Source: Chrysomallon squamiferum | Taxonomy: Eukaryota; Mollusca; Gastropoda; Neomphalida; Peltospiridae | Direction of reading: 5' to 3' | Assembly (NCBI GenBank): GCA_012295275.1 | Contig: CM022668.1 | Coordinates: forward strand, 933,137 to 997,136 | Length of the DNA stretch: 64,000 nt | Part shown: in pieces, positions 54,078 to 64,000 of the stretch | Layout: each line of letters starts with the position of its first letter | How positions within the stretch are numbered: the stretch's first letter is position 1 | Notes under the pieces: model-generated | Told to the model about the DNA's origin: nothing | Databases searched by the model: none | What the model saw: only the letters and a program-made list of their open reading frames with translations | Program-made: the position numbers and the translations under genes

Positions 54078-54270
54078 ATGGCCATTGGTAAGCTGAAAGA
54101 AAACCGCTACAATTCTTTATCAAAGGATCGCTAAGTCAAGGAAGGAAAGACTTGAACAGAATATAACATGGCGACTAACGAAAGATGATCTGTTATGTTT
54201 ATTTCAATTATACAGTTTATAATAGCTATTACATGGAACATAGCGGGTTGTTTTTAGTTTTAAAGAAATA
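54078..54270 (+). promoter_or_regulatory. probable CDC27 5' leader with YY1-like motif and upstream ORFs
   Basis: AACATGGCGAC at 54165-54175 matches the YY1-type motif (AAnATGGCGnC) often placed just downstream of transcription starts in housekeeping genes. Its ATG opens a six-codon upstream ORF (54168-54188). Another short ORF of 18 codons plus stop starts at 54078. Both end before the CDC27 start at 54271. The transcription start is not visible, so whether these ATGs are in the mRNA is inferred. Confidence 0.4.
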
Positions 54271-54872
54271 ATGTTACTTCAGGAACCAGTTCAGGTAAGA
54301 AATCATCATTTGTGATGTATATTTAGTCTAGACATCGTAAAAGCTATATTTAAAAACAATGGTTTCCACCTTGCGCAGGTGCTTGAATTTGAAAACAGAA
54401 GACGAAGGCTTGAGGTATTATAAAGTTAAAATAAATTTGTATGTTATTGACATATTTACTAATATACGAATATACGAAATTACTGTTCATAACACTGTTC
54501 CTATTTATTTCCTAAGAGTTACTCGCTAAATTACTATCACTGGATTGCATTTGTGTTTCTGATCCAGTGATCATCGTTTTCATCATTTCATGTTAATATG
54601 TTATGATTATCTCAAGTTTCGCAAGTCTCAGTTATTATGATTTGTCACTTTTTGACAGAATTTATTACAATATAATTATTTTTCTGATAAATGTGATTCT
54701 ACTTTGTTCAAATTATCAAATATAGAATATTTATATTAAACGTTACTGTTAGTAGTGTTACTGCTACAGAAAACGTTGCCAGGGAACCCACATATTCTAT
54801 ATCTTTCTCATTAAGTATAGTATGTTTCACAGTGCCTAACATTTAGGCTTTATTTTCCTTTTTCCTTTTTAA

Positions 54873-54922
<50 letters not shown>

Positions 54923-57900
54923 ATTAAATATTTTTTGTTCACTTAAAAAACAAATTAAAATAACAGATACCTTTTAGAATAACTATTAATTAGATTATAA
55001 TATAATACTTTGTTAAATGTGGATTTGTTAATTATATAATATGTTGTGTCATTATATGAACATTTTTTATACCAGAATTAACTCCAAAAGAATAATTTTA
55101 TTACTGATAAAGAAAAAAAAAAGAAAAACTACAAGATATTAAATAACTAAAGTAAAATAATAATAATACAAGTAAATGATTTTAGTAGTGCAGATGTTTA
55201 AAAGGGAAGAGTGATCACCAGTAAATTGTTGATTACTACAAGAAGCCAAACATCAATTTTTCAAAAGTATTATAATCTTGTGTTCAGATACCTGTAAATA
55301 TCTCAGTGGAATTAATATTGATCATATTTTTAATTAAAAAGAAGAAACAGAGCAGACATTCATGAAATTGCAAAAATGCATTAATTAATGCAAGATTGTC
55401 TGATTATTTGATATCATCTGTAAACATTTCTGTTGACATATCTGCAGTGTATTTTGTTTGATTATTTTTTACTCTCATAAAGGGTCTTTTTCATCATTTA
55501 AGTAAAAACTGTATTAAAAGTACATTTATGGTTAATGTTTTTCCAGTGAAAGTTAAATAAGAAATTAATAATAAAGTTGCAATTTGCAATTCAAGTTTAT
55601 TTAAAGTTTAAAATAATAAAAATATTTATTTATTAGTCTGATTTTATTCACATTAATATTAAACAAATTGACCTGATTTCCCAGCAGTTTCAATGGATTG
55701 TTACTTGTTATGTTCATTGTTTTAATTAATTCACTGTAAACAATTAAGTGAATAATGTAATGTATTTATTAGAAACAATAATAAAGATACAGTTTTATCT
55801 CAATAACTCATTAACTGCAATACACTTTTTAGTATTACTAATGTGTAAAACAGAAATACCCAAATAAATTTTGTAATAACAGTTAATAAATTCCGTAATG
55901 AATTCATGTGAACTGTGACTGAACATGTCTGAGTATATAATGATATTTCTTTACTTGATATAAAAATACTGAATTCCAATAATATATAGTTAAATTTGCT
56001 GATGATAGTATTAGATAAAAGTTTGTCCATGCTTTTAAACACTTGACTGAGAGCAATTATTTTTTTTTAAATTACATATCAGTGCTCAGTAATTCAGTTA
56101 GTAGATTTTGAGGTTTCTTTTAATTATTTATTTGTTAAAAGATAGCAGCTGTAATTAAACAGATATGATAGAGATATGCCAGTGATACTGTTGTCATAGC
56201 AGAAAGCTGACAAAAAAAAAACTGAGCCAAAAATGATAAAAGCTGGCTGTGTATGAAACACCTGATTTTCTCTGAATTGCCTTGCATTCAATACTGTATC
56301 TTGTCTTTCCATGTAATTTTAAATGAATAATAGCTCTACATCCTTGATTATGAACCATTTGCATGCAAAGTTCCTTTCTGGAAAGCAATAACAAGTTTAT
56401 CAGGATTCAGTAAGTTTGAAATTATAAGCATCATCCTTTTATGATATGTTTGTGAACAAAAAATGTGTGAACGTGAAACCTTCAGCTGCATAACCAAATA
56501 TTGTGAGTAGAAAATTTCATTTATACATTGTTTTCATTTCAGGCTGCGATCTGGGATGCTCTCAATCACTATGCTTACCAGGATGCAACATTTCTAGCTG
56601 AAAGACTGTACGCTGAAGGTAGGTTTATTGATATTCATGTGTATATGTGTTTGAAAGAAAAGAGGAATACATGTTTTATAGCAACTAAGCAATTAAAACT
56701 AAGCTATGTATTATTGCTGATAAACTACTTTTGAGATAAATATAAATTTGCTGTTTGTTTTATTACATTGTGGTATGGGAATTTAGTATATGAAATATTT
56801 TTTATATAGTTTCCAGTGATGATGCTTTATTTCTTCTGGCAACATGTTACTATCGGTCAGGCTATCCAGTTCAGGCTTACAAACTGTTACAAAAGAAAGG
56901 ATGCCACACTCCACAGTGTAGATTTCTCATGGCCCGATGTTGTGTTGACATTAACAAGTAAGTGTTTTAATTTAGAATATTATATGGCATTATATTGTGG
57001 TATATTTTAGTTTGAAATTCTGATTTATAATAATTATACATACTTTTTGGTTTTGTAATCTGATATACTTTATTTCAGCCACATCCACACACACAGAATC
57101 AAATTCAGTAATTCAGACCTGGAGTGCTAAGCAGATAGTTTCAGGAAGTTAGAATTGTTGAAATTAAAATGTTTAATTTAATTTCAAAGGATTAGTACAT
57201 TTTTTATTGCAAGAAACATATGCTCTTGCATACTTTGTAACTTAAGTAAATAACAAAATCAGTAAACGGCACAAATCAAATTAATCATTTCTACATCTCA
57301 TTTACAGTTTGACATTTTATTTGAAATACTGGTGATACATCTTATCTTATTTTGTAAACAGATAATCAAAGAAGTGTGGATTTTGCACTCATGTGATACA
57401 GTTTAGCCAATCATGTCACTTGTTTAACACTTTCTCCTTTTCTAGCCAATAATTCACAGAAACATCCAAATATTTCCAAAAATTTACTATTCTGTCAGTC
57501 AGTGCAAAAGCAGAGCTTTCAGCCAGCATGCAGAATGTCGGCAAAGGTTCAAAATGGCAGAAGATATATGTATTCAAACAGTGTCAATTTTTCAATAATT
57601 CCTGCATCACTGAACATAATTAAAGGAAATAAAATAGACTAGGTGTTGCAAAAAAAATATATTTTTATTGTGCATATCGCATTTGTTCACAACAAACAAG
57701 TAGTTACCAACAATCAGATAACCAAAAAAAATATGAATTTGAAAAAATGGAAATTTTTTAATTCTATTTTTTGATTTAATTTGAAATTTTATTTTTTGTT
57801 ATATTAAAAATCATGCCCCCTTAATCAGTGAATTATTACAAGTAATGACCATTTCAGTGCTTTGAGTTTTTTAAGGCTAATTTTATTAAATCAGCCTGGG

Positions 57901-60900
57901 ACTGCATAATGATTTTGAGAAATAAAGATTTTTGCGTTATAGATGTTTGAATTCTGGAAGATCATTATTACTAGCTTATATAGAAGCTCATTCAGTTTCA
58001 GAGATCAAGGTGTACAAGAAACTGAAAAATGAATTTTCAAAAAGATGTATGTAATTACTGCATAGTTTAATCCAACACACTGATATTTCTGTATGATTAT
58101 AATTTCATCCCTTTTCTTTTTCAAGATCATCTGAGGCTGAAGATTTGTTATCTGGCAGTGTTCTGACTAAAGTGAAGTCTCTTGATGAGATAGAGTTGGA
58201 GTTTGGTAGCATGGCTTGTCATGTTTTTGCTCTGCTGGGAAGACTCTACAGGTATATTATAACTGTTACATGTATTAATCCAATTAATTTCTTTATAATC
58301 TTCATAGTTTATTAGTTATAGGAAAAATTATTTCAAATCAGAGATTCTTGGTGATTCAGTGTAAAACTTAGGCAGTGGAGTAGTGTTGGGTGTATGATTA
58401 ATTCACCATCCTCTGCGACTGATTGCTGCTTATTAATAAGAATAGCCCTTATTGTGGAAGTAGTTTCCTCATTCACTCATTTATTTAATTTAGCTTTTGT
58501 TTATTAACAGATGTTTGTCTTCTTATATTTAGTCGGTCAAAACCAAAAAAAACCCAGTACATTATTACTAACACCATTTAATGCTTGTTTATTGTAGTAA
58601 AACAGAAAGGCCACAGAAAGCCACAGCTTGTTTCAAGAAAAGCCTTTATTTGAATCCTTTATTATGGAAATCTTACGAAAGACTATGCCAGATGGGTGAG
58701 TTACATCCTAAATTTTAATAATGAAAAATTCTTGCAATGAATCTTTTGTTTTTGTTACATATTTTATAATATCTTTCAGGTGAGAAAATAGATCCTTGTG
58801 ACGTGTTTCAAGTACCATCTCAGTTGTGCTCACAGCCATTACAAACCCAGCAGCAACCACAGCATTCAACACAACCATCAGTACCTCAGTCTGTGTTAGA
58901 TGTTTTATCTCCAATATCTGAGGCCTTGACTCCATCATCAAATGAAGTAAATGTAAGTATAATCAGTTTATATATAAGTATATATGTATAAAATGTATGT
59001 GTGCAAAGTGATAAAGTGTTAATTTTCCATAATATAAGAGAACTTGTAGATATATACACATGGAGTGTCAGCATCAAAACTAATTTTTTGATCCAAATTA
59101 GAGAAAAAATTAAAACTTCTGTTTCAAGAACCACCATTTGGACCTGCCAAAATACAACTAATAAACTGTATGCTATTGTTTCTGTGATTACAACATTTAT
59201 GATTTTATAGTTTGTACTTCAGAGGATGTGATTTGTGCAAAGGCTGTTTGTGAGAAGATAGTTGAGGCAGCAACCATTTCTCCATTACTGCCATAAAAAT
59301 AATTAAAAGGAACATTTAATAATATTTATTACAGTTGGTCATATAGTTATTATCTAATGATAGAGTGATAAATGAAAATTTTATTTAATTTATATCCTTT
59401 CTGCAGATGCAGTTGCCAGTTCCACAAGTCATAAGTATGAACACAACTCCAGAAAATCAGGAGACTCCTATGATAGAAAAGTGTCTAACCAGTGCTCCTA
59501 AAGTATGTCGTACAAAGCGTAATTTGTCCAAGCCATGTCATGCTCTGTTTCTTAGTCCAATGACTCCTAGGTATGTGTGTATAACAATCTGATAAACTTT
59601 GCTTTAGTTTTTTTTAAATTTATTTCCATTTTTTTTAGTACTTGTTTTACAAAAAAATAAGATATTTGTAAAGGTCAAACAGACACAGCTTTAAAAGTAT
59701 ATTAATTTTTATCTTTTAAACACAGTTTACTATTTATTTTATATTTTAAGTTTATATTTAGCCAGATAAATGGTCTGGTACTGTATTGTGATTTTTTTTT
59801 AACAACCAACTTTAAACTTAAATATTGATATTAATTACAATAAAATTTGTTAGCTAGATAGCTATTACAAAGTTTATTGTTTATTAGTTTTGGAATTCTG
59901 CCCTGGAAACTCCAAGTCCGACAATGGAACTCAATATAATGCCTTTCATAACTCCCAGTCCACTGATGCACAGTGATAACCAGCTGAATGATGCCAAGGC
60001 ACCCAAAAAACGGGTAAGTAATAAAAAACAGACAAGTTATAACTAATATACAAAAGTTACATATATTCTTTGATAAATGCAACATGCCTTAAGCAGCAAC
60101 TTGCTTAATTATCACTGTATTAGATACAATGCTTGAATTAATACTTATCATTAATACTATTTGTTTCTTTAGTAAACTCTTTATTTATAATGGAGCTTAG
60201 TATGTCAAACCTAGTTTGTTTAATTCTGCTGGGATTTTGTTAAGTAATAATCTTATAGCTTAAGATGAATGCAAATTTTATGTTGACAGCCTTCTACACG
60301 AAAAGGTCCAAATATGAACCCAATGAGTAAACCTCCAGTTTTTGGTATCAATACAAACACAAGAGATGGTCCAAAACCCCTTGTAGGGTAAGTTCTTTTT
60401 TTTACTGTCATAAGTTAAATAGATTTATGCGGTAACAACTTGGCAAAAACAAAGCACTTAGTAGTTTATCATATTCTTTGAGCAAAGCAATTTGTATTAG
60501 TTTAGAAATATGGTAAATATTATTATTAAAATTTTCTTAACAGAGACAAAAATATTTTAACTTTTTATTAAAAAATCTTGAGTAATCGATAATAAAATAA
60601 AATTAATATTCAGTTATTATTTTTTCATATGCTAAACATTCTTATTGTTTTTATTTGTAGAAATATTCCTAATGTCAGAAGAAGTTCTCGGTTATTTGGA
60701 AATTCAAACTCTAGTTCAGTGAAGGTTTGTTTAGTTACTTACTCTAGTGCTGGTTTTAAAATGTTTTGTGTTACTTTACCTGAGACCAGTTATATTTCGA
60801 TTGTGTTCATTTTTTTGTTTGTTAAAAATTGTTTTTTTTAAATTCCTAGTCAACAATGTTGATATGTTTACATTGTCTCTTTATTTAAAAATAAAGGAAG

Positions 60901-63900
60901 CTATAGGTTGCCAGTGTAATTGAAAAACAGATTTATATTTTCACTGACTGTCATGTTTTAAAGTAATTTCATTTGTTATTTTAATACATTTTTTGTTATC
61001 AATTTTATATTTTTCTTTTGAATTAACTGAAGAATAATTTTTATCTTCAGAACAAATATTATAATGATATTTATCAAAACAGGTGTTTCTGGTCAATTCA
61101 AAATGTTTCCTTTCATTTTGTTTTGATGTAGGAAAACAATAAAAGCCCTGAGAAATCAAGGTTTGCGAGTCCTAAAGCAGTTAATAGAAAATGTAAGCCT
61201 CGTATCAGTAAATCACAACAGGAGCTGAATGAGATAAATAAAAGTGATGTTCATGTTGACACCAAACCAGCGACTCAGCCAGAACTGCCAACAGTTTCAC
61301 AGCTCTTACAGATGCAACACCAGTCTCTGTGTAAGTGTTTTATGCTCCTTTTAGCATCACACTGAATCTTCCATGAATTACGTTAAAATTGTTAAAAATG
61401 AAAAGACATATAAGATACGTGAATATGAAAATAGATCCTGGTTAATTATTGTTATTTTTTTCAACTCATGTCCTAGAGTACCACAGTATTTTTAAGGCAG
61501 TGTGAGGCACTAAACTTTTAATTTTAGAACTGAAATAAAGTTTAATGGATAGTAGGTAATAATACTATGAACCCTAAAGGCAAAGATGCTATCTGTTCAA
61601 GTTACAGCTGGAATATTAGCTCTTTAATAACAAGTTTTTCAGCTACAAAAATATGAAAACTTCAGACACTCAGCCAGTCACTCAGCAACATTATATTTCT
61701 CATTTAAACTATATTAGAGTTTTATTGTCCAAAGCAAAATGTTCTGATCTCAAAGATACCAAAGAAAAAATAGGAAGGACTTGTTGAAGGTGATTAACAA
61801 GAATTTGGATTCCGTGTCAATTTTTGCCACAATGTTGCTTTGCTTATCTGCTTTGCAGTGAATTGTATTATATTGCTTAAAAAGACATTTTTAATGAAAA
61901 TGAGATATGGAATTTGGAAGTAGGTGTGAAGATGAAAAAATCTATAAAATGCCAAACTGTCCCAAATTTTTAGTAAATATTTTATATATAATAGATAGTT
62001 ATTAACTGATTGGTACAAAAAGAGAATGCGTACATTATCACAGGAACATTTGAATTGTACTAACAAACAACTCTAACTGTGAAAAGACTTTATCTTTTCA
62101 TTAAATATTTTTATTTTTATTGGCTTAACATAATGATATTCAGTTCAACGTTATCTTTGATATAATATTGAAAAAAGTTTTTATATTCAGTGGCTTACTT
62201 AGAATAAATAATATAATAAACTTTGTATTATATTATTAGCTGGCCTTCTGAATCTGTTACAACAGCTGGGGAAAGGGTATATGTACCTATCTCAGTATGA
62301 ATGTCGCAAGGCAATAGAAGTTTTTTCTGACCTGCCAGAACATCAGTACTACACAGGCTGGGTACTCACACATCTGGGGCGATCTCACTTTGAAGGAGCA
62401 GATTACAAGAAGGTATTTAATTTAAACACTAATTAATGAACTAATTAATATTTATTCATTTATTATTTGTTAATCTTATTCAGATGATAAATGTTTAAAG
62501 TTTTTTACAGTGAGATAATTCATTAAAACTTTGAAAAGATTGTTTTTAGATAGTATAGCCAAAACTAATTTACTCTTTTTATCTTAAAGGCAGAAAAAGT
62601 ATTTGAAGAACTTCGCAGGATGGAGCCATACTACATTAAGGGTATGGAAACATACAGCACCACCTTGTGGCATCTACAGAGGGAAGTAGAATTATCTGTC
62701 CTTGCTCAGGAGCTAACAGATTTGGATAAACAGTCTCCAGAAGTAATATATTCATTATTTTTTACATTTTAATTTAAATCCATGTTTAATTGTTTATAAC
62801 TGTTTTTTGAAAATCTTGATATCTCCTAAAGAAGATTTCTTCTTTAGAATTGTAGTTACAAAATATTATTTAATTTTGTTTGATATATTAATGTATACAC
62901 ACACACATATAATGCTTCTGAGAGAAAAGATGGATGCTTATCTTTTTAATTATATTTTTCTAGGCTTGGTGTGCCACTGGAAATTGCTTTAGCTTACAGA
63001 AAGAACATGATGTTGCCATTAAATTCTTCCAAAGAGCAATTCAGGTTAGTGTTTATTTCTATACATTAGAAAGATTTGAAATAAACATGTGAGATTAACA
63101 TCAAAAATAAAGATATAATCTGATTTTTAAAAATAATTTTTGTAGTTTTACACAATACTTTTTCATTCTTCATGTATAGAAAATATATTTTAAAACATAC
63201 TTATAAAGGTTTTACATTATTTCTCTATTTCGCTGTTGATGTTTTGTTGGTGTTGTTAGTGTTTATTATTAGTTACATATTTGTTTTAATGGCTTTATTA
63301 ACAGTTAATTCATTTTGTAAATTCAGGTAGATCCAAATTTTGCATATGCATATACTCTGCTGGGACATGAGTATGTGTTCACTGAAGAACTGGACAAAGC
63401 TCTCGCATGTTTTAGAAATGCAATACGAGTTGACACCCGACATTACAATGCTTGGTAATTAACAGACAATACAATCTGTTGTTAAATTTACAGGAGAAAT
63501 TATTTTCAAAATATAGCTGAGTTAGAAATAAAGATATTTAAATAATTGGTTCATTATATAATGCTGTGTGAATGAATCTTGAATTGACTTATACTGTTAC
63601 ATTTCATACACCACCAAAATACAAAGCCATTACTTAAAGTAAGAGTCATTATAAATTAACTGATAATGTATAGTGTAAAAAGAAATTATAAATTAACTGA
63701 TAATGTATAGTGTAAAAAAAAATTAAATGGAGGTGGAAAGAGAACTGAATGTTTAATGGCTGCTTTTACACAACTTTATTTATAATAATGTTATAGAATT
63801 TATTTAAAATATTTTTAAGGTATGGTGTAGGAATGATTTACTATAAACAAGAAAAATTTAGTTTTGCTGAAGTTCACTTTAGGAAAGCACTGAGCATCAA

Positions 63901-63937
63901 TCCAAACAGTTCAGCTTTACTGTGTCACATTGGTGTG
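54271..63937 (+). CDS. CDC27: CDC27/APC3, TPR subunit of the anaphase-promoting complex (3'-partial)
   Basis: CDC27 is a homodimeric TPR scaffold of the APC/C ubiquitin ligase that binds the IR tails of Cdc20/Cdh1. Sixteen exons fit the known protein: 54271-54294, 56543-56618, 56810-56957, 58126-58251, 58598-58695, 58780-58952, 59407-59570, 59888-60013, 60290-60387, 60661-60724, 61132-61330, 62240-62412, 62590-62742, 62964-63044, 63327-63454 and 63820-63937. The start MLLQEPVQ-AAIWDALNHYAY matches the family N-terminus, with ATG in its own 24-base exon. N-terminal TPRs (ALFLLATCYYRSG) are followed by a poorly conserved Ser/Pro loop (MTPSFGILP, RRSSRLFG). C-terminal TPRs follow (AWCAAGNCFSLQKEHDVAIK, YAYTLLGHEYVFTEELDKAL). 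Exon 8 lacks one base (see findings). About 650 codons are present; the last part of the protein lies right of the window. Confidence 0.93.
54295..56542. other. CDC27 intron 1
   Basis: This 2.2-kb intron contains an (ATT)n microsatellite at about 54874-54927 and AT-rich sequence. Overlapping antisense frames at 55800-56394 have no recognisable domain. The long first intron just after a tiny coding exon is a usual place for regulatory elements, but no specific site is identifiable. Confidence 0.6.
54874..54927. repeat. (ATT)n microsatellite
   Basis: ATT trinucleotide run of about 18 units with one interruption near its end, in CDC27 intron 1. A similar tract lies at about 53260-53297. Confidence 0.95.
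56958..62239. other. larger CDC27 introns
   Basis: Introns 56958-58125, 58252-58597, 58953-59406, 59571-59887, 60725-61131 and 61331-62239 hold AT-rich sequence without a feature I can name. The 57420-57640 and 61490-61620 stretches are somewhat less AT-rich and might be old repeat remnants. Confidence 0.55.
63648..63721. repeat. 37-bp tandem duplication in the last CDC27 intron of the window
   Basis: Two nearly perfect 37-bp copies (63648-63684 and 63685-63721) begin ATTATAAATTAACTGATAAT; the only difference is in the A-rich end. It is non-coding, lying about 100 bp before the exon at 63820. Confidence 0.9.
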
Positions 63938-64000
63938 GTAAGTTTATTAAAATCTTGGTAAAAATGTCACCATGCATTGTGCTGTAATAAGTATGTCAAA

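Noticed and set aside
55800-56394. Series of antisense frames in CDC27 intron 1
   Set aside because: Hydrophobic low-complexity translations of AT-rich DNA without start context, domain or splice structure.
1-64000. tRNA, rRNA or other structured RNA genes
   Set aside because: Reading both strands, I found no tRNA A/B box pair with a cloverleaf, no rRNA-like segment and no obvious snRNA; absence is not proven without a covariance-model search.

Overview
The window is AT-rich genomic DNA from an animal: genes are cut into dozens of short exons with GT-AG (twice GC-AG) introns, and the introns are full of (CA)n, (TTA)n, (GA)n and (TTTA)n microsatellites and small terminal-inverted-repeat DNA transposons. 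Gene content points to an invertebrate bilaterian, probably a protostome. I cannot fix the phylum from sequence alone; a mollusc or a chelicerate would both fit.

Two genes are present, both on the + strand. Bases 1-50228 hold the 3' part of a giant muscle gene of the UNC-89/obscurin family. I traced 58 exons that join in one reading frame of about 4,679 codons including the stop, apart from one suspicious junction at 48034. The protein order is: RhoGEF (DH) domain, PH domain, linker, one Ig, a PEVK-like Pro/Glu/Val/Lys repeat region, four more Ig, a tandem array of 16 fibronectin type III (FN3) domains with a few linker exons, two Ig, protein kinase 1, linker, Ig, FN3, protein kinase 2, and an acidic tail. 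The DH-PH and double-kinase layout is diagnostic of UNC-89/obscurin. The long FN3 array and the small Ig complement are unusual for the family. Kinase 1 keeps all catalytic residues; kinase 2 has lost several and should be a pseudokinase.

Bases 50229-54270 are intergenic, with polyadenylation signals for the first gene and a putative promoter/5' leader for the second. Bases 54271-63937 hold the first 16 coding exons of CDC27 (APC3), the TPR scaffold subunit of the anaphase-promoting complex. The gene runs off the right edge, and its exon 8 is one base short of an open frame.

Non-coding structures include a 21-copy, 62-bp minisatellite seeded from an exon-intron junction (each unit carries a copy of the 5' splice site), local duplications at two other splice sites, at least three TIR-type elements, and a decayed antisense copy of a dispersed protein-coding repeat family inside an unc-89 intron. 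Two adjacent genes with no evident shared pathway (sarcomere scaffold, cell cycle) appear to be ordinary neighbours.
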